A program made the position numbers and the translations under genes. Below the pieces are notes generated by a model. The model ran no database searches. It was not told the DNA's origin and saw nothing but the letters and a program-made list of their open reading frames with translations. A stretch of 64,000 bases of DNA from Arenicola marina (taxonomy: Eukaryota > Annelida > Polychaeta > Arenicolidae): contig OZ025261.1 of NCBI GenBank assembly GCA_964019135.1, positions 30,550,029-30,614,028 of the forward strand, written 5' to 3'. Each line of letters opens with the position of its first letter. Position 1 is the first letter of the stretch. Below are positions 36,105-47,600 of the stretch, piece after piece.

Positions 36105-37590
36105 TTGTTATAATTCTAGTTTATTTTTTTATCGACTTCAGTTTCTGCAGACTGTGTGTCCGATGGTAGGCTATGCGCTTCAAGGTGATACCAGCCGATT
36201 TTACAGCCGTAAGATAACCTGTACCCATATTTAACCGGATAGCCTAAATTGCCTGCACGCAAATTTCGTGAAAGATGTTGTCATAATGCCCCAAATCACC
36301 GATGAGAAACAAAAAGAACATAGCCCTTCTGCGCCCATCAGGAATCGGTGCAGTTTGCAGAATCGGGTGTTCAAACTGTCTGTAGTTGCCACATAGCGTC
36401 TTGGGTGTAGATTTCGTCGGCAATAATCATCTTCCAATGTGTCATTATTTGCTTTCTTCATTTGTGTGCTTCTCGCGTCGTGTCCGCAGAACTGTCAGTG
36501 CGTGTATATCTGTCCCCTGCCCCGTGTTCTCTCCGTACCCCTCCCAATGCCATTCTGTGCAGACCCATAGGGGTTCCCACGTTTGTGGTGATATTCTTAC
36601 CTTTCATATCGCCTTTACAAATGTTGGGGACGAATCTACAGGAATTTTCATAACATGTTTGACATTTGTCAACGTTAACGTTATCGTGCCTCACCCATAC
36701 GTCACAACAGTTTTCCTCTAAACTCGCGAAGCATTATTATTATCCATATTATTAGGTAAGTCGGTTTTGCGCCAATTGATTCAAGGTTTTATGTTGCACG
36801 CCGGTTTAAATTACAGTTTTGCAGGTCCGGACCAAATAGTGGCTTTCATAACAATGGTTCAACCCATGAATGCTTTTGAAACTGTGCTCATTCTAGCAAA
36901 ATATAATTATGTAATACATTTGCAGACTTTCTCACGAGTCATGACTGATGTAGCTGGTAAGGTATATGGACAACTCTGGCATATATGCCATTACTTTATA
37001 AAGTGGGCAGTCTCCTTCGTCCCAATCGCGTGATCTATTGCCATACACAACCTGCCATATGGCATTGCTTCTGTAAAAAACCAAGCCCACATATTTATTT
37101 TAATGATACGACCGACTTCTGCGAAGGTAAATTCGGTCTACGCCTCAAAGGATACTAATACATGAGCTGATTAAAAACTCTCACCAGCTTTATAAACCAA
37201 CACAAAAGAACTACCATGTGCCTTTTCGCCTTATGTTTTCTTCCACGCAATATTTTTCCAGCTAAAAAGTGGACTCGATATGAATAGAATTCTTCTGCCT
37301 TATAATTAATCAAGTGATAAAACCTGTATGAAAAGATGTGTTTTTTATTTGGCATGTTCACATCAGAGCAACTCCAGGCACATAAAGAATATTAATTACT
37401 TGTAACCAGATATACCACCCCCCCGCAATGAAAGTGTCAACGGCTATTCATGACTGTTATTTGCATAGTTGCAGAGGACGTTCTGTAAGCTCATGTGATG
37501 TGTTAGCTACAGTGTTTAAAATGAGTCCAATATTATTGCATGAATTTAAATTTTTGCCTTATATACATTATATTTTTATGTTAACATTTC

Positions 37591-37662
37591 CGGGAGATCA
37601 TATTATTTCGGGAGATCATATCATTCCGGGAGATCATATCATTTCGGGAGATCATATCATTT
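37591..37662 (+). repeat. 18-bp tandem repeat, four copies
   Basis: CGGGAGATCATATCATTT repeated four times with one or two differences. 18 nt keeps frame within a local open frame (GDHIIS/GDHIIP repeats), but nothing else suggests translation. Confidence 0.85.
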
Positions 37663-38289
37663 CCGCTTCACTTTGCGAACGAGATATCAATTTAATACAA
37701 GTGGATATCATTGGTCGCGACAACAGTGATGTAAGGAACATCTGCCAAGCAGCACATCTGCCAAGCAGCACATCTGGTGACGAGTGAGATACTGTTATTT
37801 GCAAATATAGGCTGGCCTAATCAGAGACAAACTAAAGTGGTGAGCTTCGGCATTTTCACGAGGGACAGAGACATACACAATTTGGGGGGATACATGAGCA
37901 TAGTAGATATTCAAATGCTTTTTGGGTGTATGGGGTGGGGGGGTGGGGGCGAGGGGAGCAGTCACCGGAGAAGGAGAAGCTCGGTGACAAGAAGTGTAAC
38001 TACTCTCTTTGGAGAGACATGATTTGGTGAGAATAGAATACGTCAGGGCATCACAGAAAAAGTGCAGCTTTGTGGTGGGCCAGGAGCCCATGAGGTTGTT
38101 ATTAAGGGCATGCTCCCCCCCCCCCCCCCACCGCCTCCCCAACGCTGAATAAGATATTCCCCTCCCTGCCCACCACCAGCCAGGTTAACCAATGAACCAA
38201 TCTCATGTACACTCTTCAGCATTATCCATCCTCTATCCGCCAGGTCCTTGTTACCACACCCACTCCGCCCGCCTCCCAACCCACCACAC

Positions 38290-38847
38290 ACACACCGACC
38301 TCTCCCCTCAGACCCGCCCCAACACACACACACCTCCACCGACGTATCCGCTCACCCCCTTCCCCCTCCCTCTCCCCCCCCCCCTCACCGCTCCGTTGGC
38401 TCCCTCTCTTCCTCCCTCCCCGACTAAAACGCTCACCAGGTTTTGAATGCCATTCCGAATTCTCGTATTTGTCATACAGGCCTCTGGCAAGACGCGGCTC
38501 GTTGACAAGGCAACGCTCTCCAGATGGCTTCTAACGTTGCCTCACTTAACTAGCGGCCGAGACTGGCGCCGCCCTGCGACTGCAGCAGGAACCATTGCGC
38601 GGAAAGCGAGCGAGTGTTCGTCTTGCCTCTGTCTCCTTCTCGGATTGATCTGCTCTTCCGCTCGCTGTCTCTCTTACTCTCATCCTAACTCGGTCTTTGT
38701 CTGCGTCTATATCTCCCCCTCCTCTCTCTCTCCATCGGGCTATGTCTCTGTATATGTTTTCTTTCTCAGTATCTCTATATCCATCTCTAACTCCGTTTCT
38801 CCCTCTCCCGCTATCACTCTCTTCCTCTTACTCTTTCTCTATCTCTC

Positions 38848-38888
<41 letters not shown>

Positions 38889-38930
38889 CTCTCTCTACAT
38901 CGCCCTCTGTCTCTCTTGTGCTGAGCCAGC
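38290..38930 (+). repeat. Pyrimidine-rich low-complexity region
   Basis: Poly(C) near 38376 and a long CT-rich block 38620-38930 with (CT)n at about 38855-38885. The Ser/Leu-rich frames are artefacts. A CpG-containing patch at 38500-38610 lies just upstream. Confidence 0.6.
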
Positions 38931-39690
38931 AAGGTACATTAAGACTTCAGGGCCAACTCTGGATGCCAAAACACACTAAGCCTCGTACCATACACCGGTA
39001 AACAACACATGTAGCGTGTCAGGCGATATTGCTCCCATTTAGGTGGCATTTCCGTGTTTAGGTCAATTCGATTAGTCGACGTGTCTAGAACAGGGCTCTC
39101 CGTATGTCAGGGGGTTAAAGATCTTCGGTTAACAGGCATCTTTGCCCAGTTAACGAGCCAGGAAATGGCATGATAGCGTTATTAGTAAGGAGGTAACAAC
39201 GATGTATACGTACGTCTTTTTAGCATCGGTGAACGACATAATTTTCATCAGCGCCACGAGTAGGGAAGGCGTGCCGTGCTGCACTTAATATGACAATAAT
39301 GTATCCACGCATATCAGACCTTCATTGGTTGTTTTTATTAACATATTCTGTCGATTACTTGAGGTTTTGTGTTTTATTTAGCTATGTTCCATGAGTGGTC
39401 CTAGTAAGAATGACGTGTCATTTATCTTGTTTGCCATTGTAGCAGTATATAATACTGTCGCTTGCAATTGGCATATTATGAGGCGAGCGAATACCTTTTC
39501 CGTTCTACGCGATTGGCATCCAGGTATTCTGGATTTTGTTTGGCAATTTTTGGGGATCGTTATCCGTACAATTCCTGGTTCAACGCGTTTACCTTATTTA
39601 CCGCGATCCGTTAAAGCAGTCTGTGAATTCCTCGATATTCGCGATATAACTTTTAAGGTGTTTTTTTTCGCTACCGTCTTTAACAGTCCT

Positions 39691-39798
39691 GCGCCCGTAA
39701 GTTCGAAACGGCCGAGGCCAAATATTTCGCCCTAGAATAGGACATTAGCATGGAGCGGGGCGAAATATTTTGCCCCCGCCGTTCGAACTTACGGGCCC
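39691..39798. repeat. Long-stem hairpin / foldback element
   Basis: The left arm (39691-39732) and right arm (39757-39798) are inverted copies of about 42 nt. Shared blocks include CCCGTAAGTTCGAA, CGG and AAATATTTCGCCC, separated by a 24-nt loop. It could be a MITE reduced to its ends, or a transcribed hairpin. Confidence 0.7.
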
Positions 39799-39799
39799 T

Positions 39800-39860
39800 G
39801 ATCTTGGAGATTCGATATTGCTCTCCCTAATTCTTAGGGATTCGCGATTCAGCGGGGTAT
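39800..39860 (+). repeat. Short dispersed repeat (copy 1)
   Basis: CTTGGAGATTCGATAT...CTCTCC is shared with 44733-44765. A related CTTGGAGATTCGCGATTAGC sits at 44693-44712. The class is unknown. Confidence 0.4.
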
Positions 39861-40049
39861 CCACCCCCCACCCCCCCCCCCCCTATTATGTCATCGCAGT
39901 CCTTTTCATTGGTCATGACGATATATAGCAGACAACAATATGGACATGTTTAAACATGATTTTGACTGGACTTAGCTTGGTTACGCTGTGTGCAAATGAA
40001 CGCTAAACGGAGCGAAGTTACCTCACGGACAAAGCAATGAGATTAGATG

Positions 40050-40122
40050 TACGGGGATTCGAACCCATGACTTACTGGTCTGCAGCTCAGCCCTTTAATT
40101 GACCGCACCGACCCAACTAAAA
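40050..40122 (-). repeat. tRNA-like SINE head
   Basis: On the minus strand the B box GGGTTCGAATCCC is perfect (40065-40053) and TAGTTGGGTCGGTGCGGT stands in the A-box position. The 5' acceptor half does not pair with the 3' half, so it is a tRNA-derived repeat rather than a working tRNA gene. Confidence 0.5.
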
Positions 40123-41849
40123 CACTAACGCTATCCAGACAAGGCAGACGGCAATGTCGGAATTTAAGTTGTGTTTTCTATGAAGTCATGTGACTTACGC
40201 CGGTGTGGTATGCGGGAGTGTTCCCCATGCGGAGATTTCCATCATAAGAGCACCGTACGAACACATGGAGCGGAGAGGGTCTCAATATCATGTTTTGCAT
40301 AAGGGCGACAGCTGCGCATGGGGGGAGATTTTGGCATGTCACGCCGGCACCAGATTTCGTCATCAGACATGTGTTTCAATGTAATAATAAACTTTCCGAC
40401 CGCGAAGAGCAGCAGATCCTACTTCTTACAGTTCGTGTAATGCTAACTAGTAGTCTAAAGAAATATACACTGAAAGGATAAACGCACTCATGCAAAGCCG
40501 CAAATGTTGGGATTCTAAGGCTTACTTAGGGACAGGAGAGTCATAGACATGTACAACACTTTTTTTGGTCAGAGGTGAGTAACGAATGTGGTAAATCACT
40601 TATCCTTAACTTGGCAATATTGCTTCATGAGTGAACTACATGCTCCCCGCTACCATCGTCTGTCTGACCATTCCATAACTGGAACTACTGGTATATCTTT
40701 ACTGATATGCCCATTATGTCAATCTCTGCGCCAGATGTATATACCTCGCTTTGGTATGGTAAATCCGAGCAAAGAGCAATTTATTTAAACCAGGACTGCA
40801 ACAGATAGTGGAAGAATAAAGACAGTAGCAGAAATTATATATTTTGCTTCTACTGTACGCAAAAAAACCTTCTCGCAGCTTTAAATTTAAATCTTTAAAT
40901 GTGCGGCGTGTCGAAATCTGTGACAGAATGTGTTTATTATTCGTTTTCTCCAAATTCATATACCAGTACCTCATGTATGAACGGTTCCTGTATCATGGGC
41001 GTTGGGCCTGCAGTATTGCATAAAACTTGATTTATTCATTCATTCACTCAACGACCTGTATATTCCATGTTATAGTAGCTAAGATAGTCGTAATCACGCA
41101 GTGGAATACATATCATAGGTCCACCTGACCAGTAGTATTTATTATGTCTGCGATAAATACAAATAATTGCCCTTGTACAATGAAATAATTTTTATTTTAA
41201 TACAAATGCGAATATCATTAAAAGCTAAACGAATCCCCTGTTCAGTTGTTGAGGTGTTGTCCATTTTTTCGGCATGAACTGAAACTTGTTATATCCGTAG
41301 GATCGCAGTGTCACGTACACACCGAAAGACTCAAGTCAAACTAAGGTGTCTTAATGCGTCACTGAGAAAGTGTCAACCACTAAAGGTAGATACCACCAAA
41401 TATCCATGGAGATTCCATTCACGTTTCCATTCAAGTACTAGTTGCCGTGCAATCCTGGATTTCGCCAGGCGATATCCATCACAATTCCCTGTAGTTACTC
41501 CAGCAATGCGATCCAAGCCATCCAGAACAAATGTCCATAAGAAAACCACGCGGTATGGCGACCATCAGAATGATCTCCTCGATCCAAGATGGACGAGGAC
41601 TCCCAAGATGGCCGACCAGAGAAGCTCAAGTACTTCCGGCTGCCTCTAGCGTGCAATCTCCAATAGGTGGCGTAGCCCAGTCGTCACTATGTCTAGTAGC
41701 ATCCTGGCGACTTGAACTGACACCCCTGGGGACAGACACATATATATGTAACTATATGTTTGTATCATTAGATTTACGCCGGTTCAACATACAGTAACCA
41801 TACAAATCTACAGCAGCATTCCAAAGGCGTTGACCTCGTATGTCGTGCA

Positions 41850-41937
41850 TTTGCATCAATTTGGAACCAAGATTAAAATGAAGAATAACATAATTTGCAT
41901 CAATTTGGAACCAAGATTAAAATGAAGAATAACATTT
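41850..41937 (+). repeat. Exact 44-bp tandem duplication
   Basis: TTTGCATCAATTTGGAACCA and the following 24 nt appear twice back to back (41850 and 41894) with no difference except at the very end. Confidence 0.9.
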
Positions 41938-42413
41938 AACCATTGTTGATTAATGTGTTATTAAGGCCATGACCTGTGATCTCATAGCGCATCCTTGGCA
42001 ATGGCTCACTATTAACCCCAAAAACAGCCATTACTACCATAAGGTTCAATCCATCCGCTGAAGCCAAGTAAAATCAAAACCTGATAATAAATATATGGCG
42101 CCATCCATTATTTGATGTGAGATATGTTCAACAAGTACTCACCTCCTTGGGCAGCACCAGTGAATCCCCGTAGAGTACATCCGGTTCTTCGCATAACGGC
42201 TGACATCCTAGTACGTTCCCGGAAATCATTACCCAGTCATGTGATCATGCTAAACATGCTTACACAATCAAAGTCACTGTCTTTGTTCCGGTTCCTATTT
42301 TTTCCGCTGTAGCACAATTCGAAGTCTTTATCCGTGACCGATGCTGCCAGAGTGTTTGAACGCTCGCCTTCCGGTGGATGCGTTGAAACTTGGGCTCTTC
42401 GGAGTGCGAGACT

Positions 42414-42942
42414 GTTGCCATGGAGATAACGTCACTGCTAGCCATCGCCATGATGGCACAATGACTTACAGAATTCCCACGGATCCAAAACACTCATAAC
42501 CACCCCAGAAGTCCTGTCTCTGACAGTCACGGCGATAACAACCCGAACGTGTTTGCGGCGTGCTGCAGGGTGACTTTGGTTCAAGCGTCGTACTCGTTGC
42601 CATGGCGACCATATTGTTTCAACTCGCAACACCGTGCGGGGGAAAGTGAGAGTCTCAACTAGACACGACGTTCTTTGAAAACCTCCCACGAAGATAACAA
42701 ACATAATATAATAGAGCACCGATCACTTGAAACACAAGTTACGAGATATTTCCGTCGTACCGTTGCCGGGATACAACGTCCACTATATATTAATAACGAG
42801 ACACTCAAACTCGCAATACTTTCTCATGACATGACATCTCGCGAGTTTTCACGCGGCTCTGCCCTGCAGAGACCGCCATGTTTGTAGTTTCTATAGATAC
42901 CACACAAACGACTGGCCATGTCACTTGGATTGCCATAGTAAC
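42414..42942. promoter_or_regulatory. Cluster of three RFX X-box-like palindromes
   Basis: GTTGCCATGGAGATAAC (42414-42430), GTTGCCATGGCGAC (42596-42609) and ATTGCCATAGTAAC (42929-42942), with TCTCGCGAG at 42837-42845 between the last two. The DNA is CpG-containing. X-boxes drive ciliary and some neural genes in animals. No gene start is evident here, so this is a candidate promoter or enhancer. Confidence 0.4.
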
Positions 42943-43756
42943 GGTCTGCCTTATTCGGAATAAAACTCATCAAGATTCATTGGGTTCGCTCCTCGAGGAA
43001 ATATCGAGGCGGTCTTTCTCCTAGTTACTCACACGAAACAAGAAGTATGATACAAGATCTAACACTAATTCACCCAAAATGCGTCCTGGTAGAAGCTTCA
43101 CTTAGACAACTGCGGCGAGATATGAGTAAATAAGTACGTAAGATAAGAGTAAACACACAATGATACATACTTTACGCTTATTCTTGTTGTGATGTCCGTA
43201 CAATAGTTTGACCCATGAACAAACTTAACAAGTCAAGTCCAACAACAAGCCTGACTCTAGAGGTGACTCAGAGGTATTTGATTAGTGAGGAGGTCCCAGT
43301 ATGTCTGGGAACCCTCACGTGTTCTGTAATATAGTGAACGTACGTCATGAGGGTCCCTCCCATCGACGGACAACGCCATCTAGCGAGTCGAACTTATAAC
43401 AGAAATAACGAGTATGTACAACTTTAGTCGCATCCACCGGAACCTACCTAGATGCGTGTCTAATATGTTATAAGTGCCTAGAAGGTAAAATGTACATACC
43501 TTTTTTTTTTTAATTCACAATTGAGACAAAACTAAAACGGTACTGCCTCAGTAATTACTCGAAAGGCACCGACTTGTTATCTTGATAGTTGTATTTCATT
43601 GAGTTGCATTAAGTGGTATTGCCATAAAGGAAGAATGATTCTTTTCGAGAGAGGACTAGACAGGTTGCTCCAGTGGAAAGCGTCGTCAGGCGTGAGACAG
43701 CCACGAGTTGTCGATACCAATAAACATACAAGGTCATTAAAATCCGCCGGGGGTCA

Positions 43757-43775
43757 AGGTCAAAGTTCAAGGTCA
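43757..43775 (+). promoter_or_regulatory. Nuclear-receptor DR1 plus half-site
   Basis: AGGTCA-A-AGTTCA (43757-43769) is a perfect DR1 of the HNF4/RXR type and overlaps TCAAGGTCA at 43767-43775. A second TCAAGGTCA lies at 43754-43762. It is about 550 nt past the lectin gene's stop codon. Function is inferred only. Confidence 0.3.
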
Positions 43776-44328
43776 AATCTCCATCAAGGTCGTCGTTTTA
43801 AAGTAGCGCTACCCGGGGTAACTAATAAAACTTTAATAGCAGAAATACACAGCCAGGTTCCTTCTTCGATTAAAAAAAAAACAAGAGTAATAAATAAACA
43901 ACAAATAAATACTATTAACAATGCATGTCAATGTCATGCGGCAAGTGGAGTTGGGGAGGGTGGGGGAGGGTGGGGATGATGTTTACTGCGAGAAGTAATC
44001 TTAGCGATGTCACGACTGAACGACTGTTGGAGAATTCCCTTGATACGTCATAGCTGTCGCTATACTGCTAGAATTAATTTCCCCACAATGGCGTCATGGC
44101 AGTTACCCTATACAGACCCGTTCACGTACAGCCTCCATAACCTTTGAATAATGAACAACTGAACCCTAATCATGCGCTACCAACTTTCCTACGACTTCCC
44201 CGATAGTGTCCCAGATATGATCAACCGATTAATTAACTAATTCACTAAATTGACATTGATTGTACATATACATTGATTGAAGGAGAGAAAAAAAAACGTC
44301 GCTGCCTTGGCCAATCAGTGTGCGTGAT

Positions 44329-44600
44329 TCACTCGTAGATCATGACTTCGCAGAGGACAGCGCTGAAGAGCCTGGACCACCGGTTGGGTACCCCCCAGGC
44401 CTCGATGTACACGTAACGGCCTTCCATAGGCCGCATGCATTGCACGTGCAGCTTGGGCCGGAAGATGGCGTCGTTGAGGCGCGAGATGAAGCCGCACATG
44501 TTGGAGGGCAAGTCGATCTGGTCCTTGCCTCCCTTGTTGTCCACGTACACCGCCAGCTTGTCCAGGTTGTACATGTAGTCCTTGTAGTTGGTACGGGGGT
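44329..44600 (-). CDS. Lectin gene exon H: F-type lectin domain, second half, and stop
   Basis: Acceptor ttccag|AC gives Asp, then PRTNYKDYMYNLDKLAVYVD, SNMCGFISRLNDAIF, KLHVQCMRPMEGRYVYIE, LFSAVLCEVMIYE and TGA (44329-44331). The Cys-x(n)-Cys-x-x-P-M-x-GRYV ... LCEV ending is diagnostic of F-type lectins. The adjacent Cys-Cys and R-x-D...R of fucose binders are absent. A possible minus-strand poly(A) variant ATTAAA is at 43832-43837. Confidence 0.9.
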
Positions 44601-47600
44601 CTGGAACCAAAGGGGGAGGGGAGGAGGTGAGGGGCGGTAAGTCCACGTATGTCATTGTGTCATTGCGTGCGACTTACGGATGTACATGGCATTCTTGGAG
44701 ATTCGCGATTAGCTGTTGGCAATTGTTGGGGCTCTCATCTTGGAGATTCGATATAACTCTCCATAATTACATATTATATAATTACAGACAATTACATATT
44801 TAGTCATTGTAGTGGATACGCGGGTTTGGAACCAAGGAGGGGGAAGGGGAGGGGGTAAGTGTGACCACTTATTGTGTTACGTGTGTCTTACCTCTGACAT
44901 TTGTTTCACCTATAACACCATTAATATACGGAGACGCCCATTGCATGCACTGAGAATGTACCACGTGTTTCCACATATTTCGATATATTTCTATTTCGCT
45001 TGCAATATCTAAAACAAGCAATCGTGACCATATTTATATCGTTACGTGCAGTTAGGCTACGTAAGACGCTAGTTGAAACTGACAATGATATTTAATAATT
45101 AGAATAATAATAACATGAGAAGAGAAAATCTATGACATATATGCCAGAGAGCGAGACAAGGAAACATAGACAGAGACATTATAGTAGTAGTTACCAAAGT
45201 TAAAATAGTAGTCCTGGCTATCATGACAGTTACAGAGAGGTTGCACATCCATATGTGGTTTATTGCTAAAAAGTTACACTAGAGGTAGAGTAAAAGGTAT
45301 CAAAGTGATAAGAAAATGTTATAAAGGTGTTAATTACCCGTTTCTTTCTTCTCACCTTGGCCATGCCCTTGCCAAGTCACAATCACGATGCCAGAGATTT
45401 TGGCCTTGCGCCCCAAGTCCACCTTCCAGATGGGTTTCTCCACGTAGAAGTTGTCCAGGATGGTACAGCTGTGCAGTGATTGGTCGTAGTTACCGTCGAC
45501 TGCGCGCGCCGCGTGTCCGTGCATCCACTGGTCCCGGATGTGGCGTTTGTATTGACGTTTGTTATTGATCCAAGATTCCTTTTTGAAGGAGAGATTCTCC
45601 ACTGCAAAAGATATTGATATTTAACTCATAAAGATATCGAACATACCAAAAATATTATTTAATAATTGAACCTCGTTTCAAGATGTTTTCAGTGACTAAA
45701 TACTGCGCGTATTTGGACATAATAGCGAGAAACAAAGCAGTTGCATAACATATATTCAATTGATGTTCGTTCTAGTGATTTACCTGTTCATTAGTACGAA
45801 TAGATGCACAGTGTCCATGATTAGAAAGAAATAGCGCAATGTGCCTTTTCAGTATATATACAGTTCATGCCAATGATGGGCACTTACCACAGGGTGTATC
45901 CTCATTAATTCTCATAAAGCCGGTGTCACAAACACCTGCATAAAGACAAATTCACAGATTTACAATAATGGCAATGATATCAGTGGTATAGCTGTGGAAG
46001 CACTATGTACATATTGGTATATGGATACATGGGCAACGAGCACAGATGCGAATTAATAATGAATATAGTCAGTAATGAATACAATTTCTGTCGTGGCTTC
46101 ATTAAGGATTACCCATCACTGTAATGCTCATTACCTGATATAACGACACTGTGTCACATGTGGTTCATAGGTGGCGATAATGAAGGACAACGTGGTGGGC
46201 GATAATGAAGGACAGAGTGGTAGGCGATACTGAAGGATACAGTGGAGGGTGTCAAGGAGGGATGAGAGTTGTGGACGATAATGAGGAAAAGAGTGGTGGG
46301 CGATAATGAAGGACAAAGTAGTGGCGATAGTGAAAGACACACTGGTGGGCGATAATGAAGGACAAAGTAGGGGCGATAGTGAAAGACACAGTGGTGGGCG
46401 ATAATGAAGGACATAGTAGTGGCGATAGTGAGAGACCCAGTGATGGGCGATAATGAAGGACAGCGTGGTGATCACCTTTCTGAGTCTTGATCTTGTATGG
46501 ACAGCCGATAAGCCCGGCGCGCATGCTGATCTTCTTGTGCCAGTCGATGGGATGGAAGCGGATGTAGCGGGCCACGAAGGGCGAGTTGAGGTAGTGGTTG
46601 CGCTCCAGAGCCTTGTCCACGTTCCCGCCGAACTCCTGAACAGCGGTATAAGTAGGTGTTGAGTATGAAATTTCAAGGGAATTGCCGAACTTACATTCCA
46701 TGAGTGGTATGTACAAAACACAAATTAATTTCCCGAATTTATGCGAGATTCGTGGTGTGTGCAATGAAAAGTAAATTGCAAAAATCGGCGCAAAAATGTA
46801 TAGGGTATATACAATAGAAAGCGAAATAATAAAATTGCCCAAATTGTGTATGTTGAAGAAAAATTGGCGCGATTATAAGAGATATGTATAGTGTAAATTA
46901 ATTGGCGAACTTGGGCGCGCTACGTGTTCGATACGATCATGTGTCATGGGCGATCAGACAGGTATCACTGCCAGGCGGGCGTCATACAATGTTCTGCAGT
47001 TTGCTGGCATCCCTTTGTTGACGACCAGATGCGGCGTGCACACTTCTTTACGTCCATATCTAATTAGATATCATCATACTGTTCAGAGTCGAGGGATACT
47101 TTGTTACAAGATTTGTTACATACGTTAAATCTTGATAAATTGGTAACTTTAAGTAATAATGGATTGACTGACAACATTGTAGGCCTATAACACACCAGAA
47201 CGAGGCCACCAATAGCTGGATTAGGCAATAGTCCTACAACATATACGACCGACATCGCGCGCCGAGAACACGGACTAGTTTGAAAACAGTGAGGCGTTTC
47301 CGGCACTAGGTGCATGCTGGGCCGGGTTCTATCATCTGTGGGACGATGTCTGCCATGTTGGAATTTGTGAAGCTCTCTTTGGCATTATTTGGAAATAAAC
47401 ATGCCCACTATAACTATCGACTATAATTAACAATGCCTGAATGCATTACTTTCTTACTTAGATAAACTCAGCCAGGGGCTACGTTAGTCTGCGCTGATTA
47501 TAAAGGACTGACCCCCAGCATATGGACGTCAAAGCGAGTGTTTACATTGTCTTATTATCGCCCAATATAGGGGGTGCTGCAGCGCATGTTTACCCCCCCC

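Noticed and set aside
38447-39001. 184-residue plus-strand frame with a Ser/Leu-rich tail
   Set aside because: The tail is a CT microsatellite; the N-terminal part has no recognisable feature or supporting splice sites.
40050-40122. Functional tRNA gene on the minus strand
   Set aside because: Good B box, but no 7-bp acceptor stem and a poor A box. It is better explained as a SINE head.
44320-44640. 106-residue plus-strand frame over the last lectin exon
   Set aside because: It is the antisense shadow of a well-supported exon with matching splice phase and domain motifs.
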